Source of the DNA: Haemonchus contortus
Taxonomy: Eukaryota > Nematoda > Chromadorea > Rhabditida > Trichostrongylidae
Direction of reading: 5' to 3'
DNA length: 64,000 nt
Assembly (NCBI GenBank): GCA_000469685.2
Contig: LS997564.1
Location: 22,726,960 to 22,790,959, forward strand
Shown: positions 36,353 through 47,361 of the stretch, in pieces
How positions within the stretch are numbered: position 1 is the first letter of the stretch
Layout of the letters: each line of letters starts with the position of its first letter
Position numbers and translations under genes: made by a program
Notes under the pieces: model-generated
Seen by the model: only the letters and a program-made list of their open reading frames with translations
Databases searched by the model: none
What the model was told of the DNA's origin: nothing

Positions 36353-38075
36353 ATGTTGCGCATGGTGTCTAGCAACGCCATAACAAAAAGATGTTCTTCT
36401 GGTGGTTCTTTCTACGGGGGACGTAATTTTGACAGTTTCAAGAACACCTACACAGGAATACTTCGAGAAAGCAACAGTAAGCTTTAATTTCCTAGAAGTC
36501 CCGCGAACTATCAGATCCATCCGTTGAAGCGAAAAGTTTTTTTGAGTGCTACTATGCTGAGAAATTGCGTTTCCTTTAGAGGCACACTTCACGTTAGAAT
36601 TGGTTTCTGAGGCTCCTCCATAAGGCAGGCAAACGTGCGACCCCAAGGTTAGCCTAAGAGACGCTGTCGGGTCGAAAAACAGCCAAAATAGGGCATACTA
36701 GCGGTCAATATCGTGCCCTATTTTAGCAGGCCTAGCCAAGGCAAACGAGTTATTAAGCGCTGTGAAGTCTGTAGTGGTTGCACTATTCACACCGGGACCC
36801 ACACCTTGCACGCAGGCAGCGTATTGCAGCCAGCTGTATGCAATGGCGCGTGCATTCGAACAGCTCGTCCAAATACTCCTTTCATGTAACTTTTTTCATA
36901 TCATTCTCATCCAGTCCCTAATTTCTCTTCCTATTCGAGGTCTCATACTTTTCTCAATACACCGATATATCGATTTTCGCGTTTTCCTAGCCTCCATTGC
37001 ACTAATCTAGAGTATCACTTCCAATACTCATCTCAAGCTTGATAACCCAAAATGATCATGAACTGTGCCTTTTATTCTCAATCGGGTCGCTTGATTGCTT
37101 TTTCAAATGGCTGTCCCTCAACTGCGATAATGATGAGCACCGCTAATAGGAAAGCATGCTTTTCTCCACTTCTTTTCTTCCGTTTTCGCGTTTTTCAAGG
37201 CACAGTTCACGATAAAAATGACTTTCAAGATATCCCACTAGAACGAATTTGTAAGACCCCCATATGCCGTATGTGGCGCTGTTATAACCGAAAACGGCCT
37301 AGGTAGAGCGTTATAAAGGCTCAAAGATTGTACCGTGTGTGCTCAGAGGAGTTTCACCGGCATTGTAGAAGCTGCACCAAGCGCAAGGAGGTCAATGTAG
37401 GGGGATCGAACAACATGTCATGACCCAGTGGCAGTGGAAGGTAGTTCTGTACAGTTTTGGCTCAACGTAGTCAGTTCTCTGCGCAGTTGCAACAACTGCA
37501 ACAACTCGCCTTTTTTGCTACTCCCACTATTCCCACCCTACACTTCCGATTTTCGGCTCAAAAGGGGTACCCCATATTTATCGTGGACTGTGCTTTTGAA
37601 GAATGGTGTTAAGCGCTGATAATCAGCACAATTGAAAGCACTTTCCTGTGCAAAAATACAAAGGGGACGATAGGGGGATTTGGTTTGTTTTGACAAATGA
37701 GCTGTAGCAAGGTACGATCTGAACCTTAGCCTATATAAATTCGAGAAATAAAAAACCTTCTTTTAAAGAAACTGGCATCACATGGAAGAAAATCTTCATG
37801 TATGCGTCGATCCCTTGCTTGGCAATGACAATGTATGCTGCATACAAGGACCACTCTCATCACATGTCACATGAAAGACCGGAATACGTCGCCTACCCGT
37901 TCTTGAACGTCCGGAACAAGGTTTACAACTGAAGAATCGTTTCTTGTTTTATAGTTTTCTCAGGTTTCTGATATTCCAGCCCTTCCCGTGGGGCGATGGC
38001 AACCACTCGTTGTTCCATAATCCACGAGAGCAATACGTTCCCGGCGTTGGATTCGAAGAAGAGCGAAAACACTGA
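36353..38075 (+). CDS. cox-6A: Cytochrome c oxidase subunit 6A, complete copy 2
   Basis: Second intact complex IV subunit VIa gene, predicted 123 aa. Exons: 36353-36476, 37769-37920, 37980-38075, with phases 1 and 0 as in copy 1. Exon 1 gives [18 protein letters not shown] then [16 protein letters not shown]. Exon 2 has [20 protein letters not shown] and [20 protein letters not shown]. Exon 3 has [15 protein letters not shown] and ends FEEERKH. Exons 2 and 3 are almost identical to copy 1, while exon 1 differs strongly, as does intron 1, which has gained two MITE-type elements. AATAAA at 38259-38264 is a plausible polyadenylation signal. A TTTCAG two bases before the ATG suggests trans-splicing. 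Confidence 0.95.
36722..37080 (+). mobile_element. MITE-like repeat in cox-6A copy 2 intron 1
   Basis: Related to 10556-10894 (shared words in the same order). It ends in GATCATGAACTGTGCCTTTT, the family terminal motif. No coding motif. Confidence 0.5.
37197..37597. mobile_element. MITE, best-preserved copy of the family
   Basis: Inverted ends AAGGCACAGTTCACGATAAA (37197-37216) and TTTATCGTGGACTGTGCTTT (37577-37596) enclose about 400 bases without coding capacity. Related copies: 39383-39880, 42801-43150, 52852-53240, 55679-56046. Shared internal words include GGCTCAAAGATTGT, TGTCATGACC and GCAATTGCAACAACTG-like strings. It lies in cox-6A copy 2 intron 1, 120 bases after another element ending in the same motif. 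Confidence 0.8.
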
Positions 38076-39382
38076 TCGACCGTTCCAAGGACAGTTCCCC
38101 TGACAGGAACAGATGAGTACGGGACTCCGGAGCATTATATGTCATCGGTTCTTGGCAGTATTTGCTAGAATATAGAATTAGCAATATGTATAGGTCGAAC
38201 GACTGTATTCGGATCGTGTATTTGTATAGGTTGCTGTAATGAGCTATTTGTATTTGGAAATAAAGTATCTGTTGAATCATATTGGTGTAATCGAGACAGA
38301 ACTCCCATTCAAGCCAGTTCCGAAACCGAATCTCTTCATCAGAGCATTTTTGAAGTTCTGCTTAGATCGACATCCCGAAGAAGCCGAGTCAATCATTCTC
38401 GGTTTTCTCCTTTTTTTGCTGTGAATTGCTTTGGACTTAAATTACTTCAAAGTTGGATATATTCATGAAATCAGCCCGTCAACCTCTACGCGATGGTGCT
38501 TTACCTAGAAAATTGATATCCGGAGTGAGCTTGAATTCAAGAATATCTTCTGTTTCGAAGGGTAGAAGGCAGCAATGGGGTGGATGTTGATTACCGAGCT
38601 GAGTAGAAGCTCGGCAGGAATTCGTTGACCGAATAGATTACAAATTAGTCGATTCTTCTGTTGTGTGGCTCTTAGTTTTAGTAAGCGGTGTGCTGGAGAA
38701 CGGACCACCTTTGTCTCCTCCCCAAGCCTACTAAACACGTCCAATGACTACTGTACGATTCTCCAGAACAAATGCCCTTACATGCTTTAAAAACCACTCA
38801 TTGATGAGGGTCTATTTTGTTCCCATTCGTAGCCTTATGTTCTTCACTGGCCAATATCCCAAAAGATGGACGGCAGCTTGCGATCCAAATAATCAGCGTG
38901 AAGCGAAGTGTGCACTCGTATGTAGGAAATGAATCATTGGCACCGCTTCAGGAATATTTTCTAATGGATCTGGCATTTTGCCAAGCAATGTGTTCCTCCT
39001 TTCATTCACACTTTATTACGCGTCCAGTTACACACTGCCATCCAACCGTTGGGAGATACGCCAGACAAGAATGGGAGCGATAACGATCAGTTCTTATTGG
39101 AGGTGTCTATGTATTTCTGAATATCATTTGTTTTAAGGAGTCGAACTGTATGCATTGCAAACGCGTAAGGTTAATAAAATAAGAAGTGGTGGTTGATTCA
39201 CAGGGTATGATACAGAGCCCCACACAGAACAGAGACATGTAAACATACCGATCACCAATGTTGGCCAGCATCAGTTACTGACTCCACCGCTGAAATTTAG
39301 GGAAACTTCCTTACAAAATGAAGGGCATGCTTCGAACTATCCCTGAATAGAGCATTTCCTGATCTCAAAGTAGCTTCCTATT
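38076..39382. other. Intergenic, no gene seen
   Basis: Contains the 3' UTR of cox-6A copy 2 up to about 38280. Short frames beyond it show no motif. Confidence 0.4.
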
Positions 39383-39880
39383 AAGGGCATGGCTTACGTT
39401 AATTTTGAGGTACCCCTTTTTAGTCGAAAAGCGAAAGTATAGGTTGGGAATACATAGTTCATAGGTAATGAAGAAATCGAGAAAATTCGCCGATTTCGAG
39501 AAAAATAAGGCTCTTCAGATTTGGAAAGATAGAGGTTGGACGAGATCACCACGATGGGGTATTCGGGCGAGATTTCAGTTATTGCAATTGCGCAAAGTAT
39601 TGACTATATCAAGCCAGAATTGTACAGAATCACCTTTCACTGTCCTATTGGTCATGATAAGTAAGTTGAACTTATTTCATGGGTTCCCTTGTGACAGGTG
39701 CAGCCCCTTCATTCCCAGTGAAACTCTTCCGAGAATACACACGGGACAATCTTTGAGCCTCTACAACGCACTGTTTAGGCCGTCTTCCGATCATGCAGTC
39801 CCTCGTATGGAATTCGGAGGAGCCACAACTTCATCAGAAGGGGATACCTCATGAATTATTCTCATCGTGAGCTGTGCCTT
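39383..39880 (-). mobile_element. MITE copy in the left arm of the giant inverted repeat
   Basis: The right end TCATCGTGAGCTGTGCCTT (to 39880) and a weaker left end (AAGGGCATGGCTTACGTTAA) mark the element. Its inner part is the mirror image of 42801-43150, so the MITE was duplicated with the arm. Confidence 0.7.
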
Positions 39881-40278
39881 CAAGCCCGTCGAGCTTACTT
39901 CATTTATATATGCGAAAATCGGCCAACTCCAGTTTTAACCGACCTGCAGGAGAAAAAAAAAAACTTGAAAAAGGCGAAGTTGCTTTTTTGCATAGATAGA
40001 CACGAGACTCCCTACTGTGGGTACTGTACATACTACCGAAAAAATAGCTAGTTAGTGTGAGCCATTGAGAAATGTCTCTACTTGACTGTCTCACTTGAAA
40101 AACTGCTTTAGCTTTTGGGCAGGACAGACTGTTGTTACCTTTTATCGAACGGCTATTGCCCGTGTGATCGCAAATTCGTTCGGAGAGAAGCACGAAGTGC
40201 ATAACGTATTCTACAGCAACATATCAGGATGATTGGGAAAAATTCATTGCGGAAACTATTTATTGTGTCGCTTCCCTT

Positions 40279-41290
40279 CTATTTTGTTGAGGAAAAGAGA
40301 CAACCGACAATGATGCAATCTTTCTCTGGGTTCCTTCTGTCCGAAAGTCCGTTGCATCCATAATTTCCTCCTGTGCCTAGAGCAGCGACCTGAATTTATT
40401 TGGTGAGTCACTTCTGGCTGATAATGGATGATACGGTTCGATAGAGTACAGTGTTTTGCTGGAACCATTTCGACTATTTCTAGAGAGACACGACAGCCGA
40501 ACCACTTCACATAGTTAACCCCCCTCACATTTGTGCTTGGCTTTAGCACTGCATGCGAGCAACGGAATGGGCTTGAAAGAGGATCTACTATACTAACCGC
40601 TCAACGACAGTGGTCAAGGGTGAGGTAATCTGGGAAGATTGAGGAAAAATTCAAACGCTTTACTCTTCGAACCGAGTCAGGGTCGTAAAATCTTCAATCA
40701 TTTCAATATCAGCTAGGCGTTTCTTTCAATTTGACGAGGATCGGTGCGGAGAGAGTAGTTTACATTTTCAGTAACTCTAACTTACTTTCTTTTTTTGGTT
40801 CTCGAAGGGAATCGTGAACTTTGAAGCTACTTTGTTGAATTCTTCTGGCACATCATTGCGTGGCTTCGGAAAGCATCTGGACACAAGGTGTTTCTATTTA
40901 AAACGAAGGAGAACTTTCAGAATTAGCGCACCGTCTCCCTTTATATGACAGCTTAGCCATTTTTGAAGCGTTTTTTGTCATCCATTCTAGTGATCTATCC
41001 GATAATTCCTTGCTCCAATTCTAAGCGTCATTCGTTGAGGGAATCACATGGCAACTGTGCTGTTTGAAAACACTCACATCACCGAAATATCCTCTGCTGA
41101 AGGTCTTAAGTTCCTCAAGTGATGAGTCTGTGAAGGGCGATTCTGAAAGACTGAAAAATTTTTGTGAAGTTCCTCCGAAGTGGCAAAGAAATCCTCAAAG
41201 TGATGGGTCGATTTGGCAGAAAAGAGTGAACTCACCCTGGCTGACGACATTCGGTATAGAGAGAGCCAGCGCTGTTAACATCAAGAACAT
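40279..41290 (-). CDS. Small secreted protein of unknown family, left-arm copy
   Basis: Four exons on the minus strand: 41290-41236, 41142-41078, 40893-40786, 40389-40279; 112 aa; GT-AG throughout; phases 1, 0, 0. Exon 1 is a signal peptide (MFLMLTALALSIPNVVSQ). The mature chain holds EESPFTDSSLEELKTFSRGY-like acidic sequence, then KHLVSRCFPKPRNDVPEEF, SKFTIPFENQKKK, and a Cys-rich end (NYGCNG, DCIIVGCLF), four Cys in all. A TATA box lies 35 bases upstream (41325-41332) and AATAAATA follows the stop closely. It differs from the right copy mostly by synonymous or conservative changes. I do not recognise the family. The splice choice in exon 2 (second of two adjacent AGs) is set by phase. Confidence 0.75.
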
Positions 41291-41627
41291 TTTGAATGTG
41301 ACAAATTTTTCTCATCACGCATACTATTTATAGAGAATGACTGTGTGCTTTGGCCGCACCTGCTCGTCCTGATACATATGGGCACATACTCGAAAATCAG
41401 AAAAATAAAAAAAAACCATTCATCGTTCGAAAACCTCATCACTATTGCAGACAGCAGTTAAAAACAGCCATAGTGGAGCGATTTTCGAACGATGAATGGT
41501 TTTTCTTCATTTTTTTTTTGATCTTCGAATATGTGCCCATGTGTATCAGGACGAGCAGGTGCGGCCAAACCACACAGTCATTCTCTATAAATAGTATGCG
41601 TGATCAGAAAAATTGGTCACATTCAGA
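41291..41627. promoter_or_regulatory. Shared bidirectional promoter of the secreted gene pair
   Basis: Two outward-facing TATAAATA boxes (minus 41325-41332, plus 41586-41593), each exactly 35 bases from its ATG, flank about 250 bases that form the centre of the palindrome. The central AAACCATTCATCGTTCGAAAA and its complement would pair around a loop of about 50 bases. TATA boxes at this fixed spacing suggest strong, regulated promoters; this is an inference. Confidence 0.6.
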
Positions 41628-42431
41628 ATGTTCTTCATATTAACGGTGCTGGCTCTCTCAATACCGAATGTCGTCAGCCAGGGTGAGTTCACTCTTTTCT
41701 GTTTCTTTTCTTGTCTCTTTTCTCTTTTCGCAAAAAATTTTCAGTCTTTCAGAATCACCCTTCACAGAATCATCACTCGAAGAACTTCAGACCTTCAGCA
41801 AAGGATATTTCGGTGATGTGAGTATTTTCAAGCAGCACAGTTACCATGTGATTCCCTCAACGAATGACGCTTAGAATTGGAGCAAGGAATTATCGGATAG
41901 ATCACTAGAATGGATGACAAAAACGCTTCAAAAATGGCTAAGCTGTCATATAAAGGGAGACGGTGCGCTAATTTTGAAAGTTCTCCTTCGTTTTAAATAG
42001 AAACACCTTGTGTCCAGATGCTTTCCGAAGCCACGCAATGATGTGCCAGAAGAATTCAACAAAGTAGCATCAAAGTTCACGATTCCCTTCGAGAATCAAA
42101 AAAAGAAGGTAGGTCAGAGTCGTTGAGAGTTTGAACTGCTCCCTTCACACCGATCCTTGTAAAATTCAAAGAATTACAAAGCTGTATGATGAACAAACTA
42201 TGTGAAACGGTGCGGCTGTAGTGACTCTAGATATAGGAAAAATTGTTCCAGCAAAACACTGCCCATATCTGAGCGTATCATCCTTATAAGCCGAAAGTAT
42301 TCACCAAATAAATTCAGGTCGCTGCTCTAGGCACAGGAGTCAATTATGGATGCAACGGACTTTTGGACAGAAGGAAGCCGGAAAAGGATTGCATCATTGT
42401 CGGTTGTCTCTTTTCCTCAACAAAGCAGTAG
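41628..42431 (+). CDS. Small secreted protein of unknown family, right-arm copy
   Basis: Four exons: 41628-41682, 41753-41817, 42001-42108, 42318-42431; 113 aa; mirror image of the left-arm gene with identical phases. Signal peptide MFFILTVLALSIPNVVSQ, then ESPFTESSLEELQTFSKGY, KHLVSRCFPKPRNDVPEEF, SKFTIPFENQKKK, and GVNYGCNGLLDRRKPEKDC followed by IIVGCLFSSTKQ. Four Cys in the mature chain suggest two disulfides. No transmembrane segment follows the signal peptide. AATAAA at 42443-42448 is 12 bases after the stop. In exon 2 the differences from the left copy are TCA/TCG, GAA/GAC, CTC/CTT, GAA/GAG, CAG/AAG and AAA/AGA, a pattern expected under protein-level constraint. Confidence 0.78.
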
Positions 42432-42800
42432 GGGAGCGACGCAATAAATAGTTCTCGTAAGGGACTGTCCACCAATCCTTCTGATATGTTGCTGTAGACT
42501 ACGTTATGCACTTCGTGCTTCTCTCCGGATGAATTTGCGATTACACTTGTAATTGCGTAGAAGGTAACAATCTGTCCTGCCCAAGAGCTAGAGCAGTTTT
42601 TCGAGTGAGACAGCCAAGTAGAAGCCGTTCGTTTCTCGACGGCTCATACCACAAGCTATTTTTCGATAATATGTACAGTGCGCGCAGAAAAGAACCTCGT
42701 GTCCATCTTCGCGTTTTTCAATTTTTCTCTCCTTCAGCTCGGTTGAAATTGGAGTCTCGCGAAATTCGTATATATAAATAAAGTAAGCTCGATGAGCTTG

Positions 42801-43150
42801 AAGGTACAGTTCACGATGAAAATAATTTATGAGATATACCCTTTTGATGAAGTTTTGGCTCCTTCGAATACCATACGAGGCACTGTATGATCGGAAAACG
42901 GTCGGACAGGGTGTAATAAAGGCTCAAAGATTGTCCCATGTGTCTCCTCGGACGAGTTTTACCTCCACTGAAAAGGCTGCACCGATCACAAGGAGACCCA
43001 TGTAGGAAGTTCAAACAACTTGTCATGACCAATAAGACATTGGAAGGCAGTCCTGTATAGTTCTGGTTCGGTGTAGTCAGCCCTTTGTGCAATTGCAACA
43101 ACTGAAATCTCGATAGTACATAGTTCGTTTTCGGAGCTGTACAGAGTAGC
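42801..43150 (+). mobile_element. MITE copy in the right arm of the giant inverted repeat
   Basis: Begins AAGGTACAGTTCACGATGAA and shares GGCTCAAAGATTGTCCCATG and TGTCATGACCAATAAGACAT-type words with 37197-37597. The far terminus is degraded. Confidence 0.75.
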
Positions 43151-43376
43151 AACAGCCCGACATCTAACACTTTACTTTACTCTGTCACTTTATCACATCA
43201 ATACACATTGATAGAGGAGATCATATCAGGACACATCAGTATTCAACGGGAACGCAAAGTGGCAAGTGAAAATTTTCAATCCCTCTCCGTACATGTGAGG
43301 GTGATCCCGTAGTTGTCAATCGTAAATTCAACGAAATTTCGAGCCAAGTTGTTGTTGAGGCCACGTGAGGGGCTTT

Positions 43377-46300
43377 TCACAAGAAGTCCTCTTCATGAGT
43401 GTTTTGCGGATGTGCATGCCTCACACGATGTTTGGTGGAGGTCACTGACGGGGGAGGTCCGTTGACGCTTTTGTACATCACCTTTGGTATTGCCATTTTG
43501 CACTCTTTCTTTTCCTGAAAAACCGACATATCTCGAGTTCTGAATCGCATTTTGGAATTTCGATGCCTCACCTTGATTAGGTGTTGTATGTTGGTCCTTA
43601 CAAGTCTCGAGTTGAACTCTTGTACAGCTCGTCGATTTGGCGCTAAAAATTGCGGATCGTCGCTTTTCTGCGTCGTCTGAACCATTTTAGCCCATTCGGC
43701 CATCTGAAGCAGTTGGTTATAATGATCACCACAAGAAAAATTGAATTTATCCCTTACATGGTCTTTAGTTATGTGTATCGGTTGGTTGAGAATTATCCAT
43801 GTCACAGTTTCGTGACATCCTGGAGCCGTCATTGACCCTTCATACGTCACAAGATCTCGAGTGTATGGCAATAGTCGCCACGGCTCAAGATCAGCCAGTT
43901 CTACTCGTTGTCCTGAAGTTCAGGCTGTAATATTATACACAGTGATAACAAATTGTAGACCTCCTCGAAATCAATTCAGACCCACCAGGGGGAAAGCGGG
44001 GAACGCGGGGGGAGAGGGGGGGGGAGGAAGGGTACTGAGTTCAACTTCTTTTTTGTTCTGACTTATTCGGTCACTGATCCTTTTACTCGCTTTAGCAAAT
44101 GGGCAATTGAAGACGAAGAGCACATCGAAATTGAGATTGGGTGTGGGATTACTTCTCGAAGAGTGCCAAACTCGGCACGCTATTTGGATAGAAGGACCGC
44201 TGCACCAGTTCCCTACCCCCACCCATCCCTCTTTACTTCTGAGTCCCCCAAACATTCTGAACTAAGCATGACCTTACCTACCTTTGTAGATAATACTGGC
44301 CGTCGCTATGGTCAGCTTCAACAGCTCTTCGTTAGTTTCCTTACCATACTGAAATCAAATATATCAGCTCTAGGAACGATTCAAAAGCGCATTTGGTTGA
44401 AACTCACATCGACTAGCACTGAAATACCGGCAATACCATGCGGAGATCGAAAAGCTGATGAAAAGTTCCTGTAGAGATCGGTGTTGTAGGCCAGCATTTG
44501 TAACTGAAGTAGAGGAACGATGCAATCAATTTTCATGAGCGCATTCGAACAAAAATTTCTGAGGATTCCAGGCAATAAGTTCACGACCTTTTTGGTTTCA
44601 CTTTGTTGATAAAGGATAAAGGATCAACGATAAAGTCTCTGGATGTTAAGCAATCCCGTTTGAGGGATGCGCCCCCGCAAAAATGCGTATGTGGACTATA
44701 CAACGACTCGGGGTGGCCAGCCAAATACCAAGTTAGCTCTTCTATTCTCCTAGACGAGTCGTACCAATCAACCGACTATGTAGGGATGGATGGCTCGGCT
44801 GGCTTAGGCGGATATCGGCCCGCGATTTGAGCCCGTTACCATGCTTGTGTGATAAAGCGTTACACCACTTGCCACTATACAGCCTGTGGTTAAAACAGGC
44901 TTGCTGCGGTCATGGCTTTATGTCCGGCTTTATGAGTAGGAACTTACAGTCTAACGTGCTTTCCTAATCTCTTCCCGTTCTATGCGGGAGATGCTTACGC
45001 TATCCCACCTTCGTACTTCTGCCCTGAGCAGAGTGGGTTGCTCTCACGACCTTCCTGACTTCCAGGCAACGAATCGTAAAACTTAGCCAATTAATAGTTG
45101 TAACATCTAGGCAGAGGCTCCCCTAAAACACCTCATACATCGATATAACTCTCAGATTCACCAAAAATGGAACATAACTCTTTTCACACTCAAGCCGGCT
45201 TAAAAACTGCTGTCAAGAAAAATTCTTCCCTTGAACGCGCTTCTAGCTCAGAAATTTCCATGATAGGCACAGCACGAAAGCATTTGAATTTTTGTTCATG
45301 GGAAAATTGATCAGGCTCGAGCTTGGACTCCCGTGAATCGAGGGACAGAAGCAAGTTGAGAAAGCAAGTTGAGGACTTATCAAAAGATATCTTTTTCTTC
45401 TCGAAATCTAATGAGAAAACCGATTTGTTTACCTCCATTGGGAATCTCCTTCCATCGATTGTGTGCTCACTGCCGTTCAACTCTTCCCTTCCTATATGAA
45501 TGTCTATGCGCTGGATTCTGCAATAATAACTGCATTCTATAAACTTTCGTTGTTGCGTGGTTCAATTAAGGTCCGTATACTCTTTATGAGTTCGATTTAT
45601 TACTTTTCTTCTAATAACAAAACCAAAAAAGTGCATCAGAAGAAACCCACCCTGCTTGAGTTATGAAACGAACCTGTACTTATAGCCATGCAGTGGACCG
45701 CCAGTCAGATTGGCGCTGGGCCGTCGAGCTGAGTTGCCGATACGAATTCGAGGCATTTGGCCGGTGTTTAACATCTCAGACATTACCTGAAAGCACAAAA
45801 AGGGACATAGCACCACAGTACTCCTAAGGCTGTGTTGCCTTTTGACTCACACTGATTCTATCGATATGTATAGGTTTCAAATTTGGATCGAACAGCAATC
45901 GACCTGGAGGGATATCGATTGGAGACTGCATTTTCCCATTATGACACATCATCCATGGCTTGAATAGCAGACCCCAGTTTTGCGGCCCTTAAACATACGA
46001 TTGTAGCTCTGGTACGATCACTTTCCTACAGAAAGAGATAGGAATTCGTGGCTTGGCGATAAAAACGTCTCTTTTGTGCCTGACTATGAGCAAATTGACA
46101 CCTTCAAATACGATACGCTCGAGGAGGTGCAAACCAAAACAACTTTCTTGTCGCATAGATGATACCTATGTCAAAAAACGTGATTCCCTCAAGTTCTTTC
46201 CACCACAATGTAAAAAAAAAGAAAGTGTTACGTTCTAAAGTGAAATCAGGACCATGTAGGAATGCCGCTTCAAATTTAGCGCGAGCCCTCAATACAGAAA

Positions 46301-47361
46301 ACACCAACACAGTTACACATACGGACATTCATACGGACATCTGACCGTTTCAAGTATTACAGATTGTATCCGTACCTCACACAAAGGCATTTCGGGATAG
46401 CCTGGACGAAAAAGAAAAGAAAGAAAAGGCCTCGGAATGACTTTCAACAATTCCAAGTACGATCTTTTTATGTCCTAAAAGAGGGGGGTTCTAGTATAGG
46501 TTCTGCGTGGACTCTGTCTCAACACTATGTGGAAGATGAAGCGCACGACCTCCTGCTCGACTGAGGTCTTTCTGATTGCATTCTTATTCTGTTCCAAGAC
46601 GTGCAGAGATGGGTGGGTTCGGACTATACATAAGGGCATTTTGTAATTAATCAGTTCATCGAGCGTCAGATGTTAGGCAGTGTAAGGACATTCATACTGA
46701 TGAGTAGCGTTCGATTTCACAATAAAATAAGGTATAATCGTTTGATCAATTGTTAGCTAGACAAGGGAAAAGAGTGTAAAGGTGCTTTGCATACTTCATA
46801 TCGACTTTAACGAAGTCATGAAGCCCAGCCTAATGACCGTATGAATACGGTAGTTCCTTACGAAGCCTCTGTAGAATCAAACAAGGTTTTAGAGAGAAGA
46901 GACCATTTCCATAGGTTTGTCAAGCTTACGGAAGTATCGAGCGCAAAAGATAGTACTCCGTTGAATCGACACTCCGGAAGGTTTCCATACCGCTAACCTC
47001 TAAAATCGCTACTATTGCCACCTCAAAGAACAATAAATTCCGTTTCGAAGGGTTACCACAATTTCCATCAGCTGAGTACCCAAGACTTGTGGTTAGCCCA
47101 AAAATGTGATGAAGTGTAGTGTCTTTTGCATAGCTATCAATTGCATCAGCTGCACGGATAAGGAGCAATACCAATTTTACTCGGAATGAGGCATTCTATA
47201 AGTTAGGTATTCCCGAGATGTAGAAAGCTTGAAAAAATAACATGCGTCAGGTCATGTTGGTTACCTTGATAGGTGTCATAATCGTAGCTCCACGGGTAAT
47301 CATTGGAGGATGCAGCAACCGTTGAGAGACTTTGAAGGATGAAAAGGAGCGCTGCAGCCAT
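43377..47361 (-). CDS. Carbonic-anhydrase-related protein (CARP, cah-1/cah-2-like), secreted
   Basis: Nine exons on the minus strand, in phase, 339 aa: 47361-47265, 45987-45851, 45786-45674, 45517-45433, 44503-44408, 44348-44282, 43912-43758, 43703-43572, 43514-43377. Exon 1 is a signal peptide (MAAALLFILQSLSTVAASS). The alpha-CA fold follows: GPQNWGLLFKPWMMC, MQSPIDIPPGRLLFDP, LTGGPLHGYKYR, IHIGREELNGSEHTIDG, FPMELQMLAYNTDLY, SPHGIAGISVLV, EELLKLTIATASIIYKG, LPYTRDLVTYEGSMTAPGC, HETVTWIILNQPIHITK, LAPNRRAVQEFNSRLVRTNI. The PGCHETV and AYNTDLY style matches CARP X/XI and nematode CAH-1/CAH-2. The zinc-ligand positions read Asp, His and Ala instead of three His, so no catalysis is expected. 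A basic tail of about 45 residues follows. The last two introns are about 54-57 bases and multiples of three, so read-through isoforms are possible. Confidence 0.92.
44640..44885 (-). mobile_element. tRNA-derived SINE, copy 2
   Basis: Homologous to 26070-26345, with a degraded B box (GGGCTCAAATCGC on the minus strand, about 44822-44834) and the head words GCATGGTAACG and TATCACACAAG-like. It lies in the CARP-gene intron 44504-45432, sense to the gene. Confidence 0.65.
45988..47264. other. First intron of the CARP gene
   Basis: About 1.3 kb with only short unrecognised frames. An A/G-rich stretch lies near 46408-46430. Confidence 0.5.

Larger units (their letters stand above)
39565..43115. 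repeat. Giant inverted repeat, arms of about 1.6-1.9 kb, short central loop
   Basis: Left arm about 39565-41433, right arm about 41481-43115, separated by roughly 50 bases. Mirror checkpoints: GCGCACCGTCTCCCTTTATA (about 40928) with its complement about 41948; the exon 4 pair (40279-40389 and 42318-42431); the MITE ends (39880 and 42801); ACCATTCATCGTTCGAAAA around the centre. The arms differ by scattered substitutions and indels (for example near 41590-41830), so they are diverged duplicates. Each arm carries one secreted-protein gene. Confidence 0.92.

Noticed and set aside
41064..41333. 89-codon plus-strand open frame
   Set aside because: It is antisense to exons 1 and 2 of the left-arm secreted gene; the minus frame has the signal peptide, splice sites and conserved substitutions.
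43971..44255. Proline-rich minus-strand frame
   Set aside because: Created by the G-rich tract at 44000-44030, and it overlaps an intron of the CARP gene.
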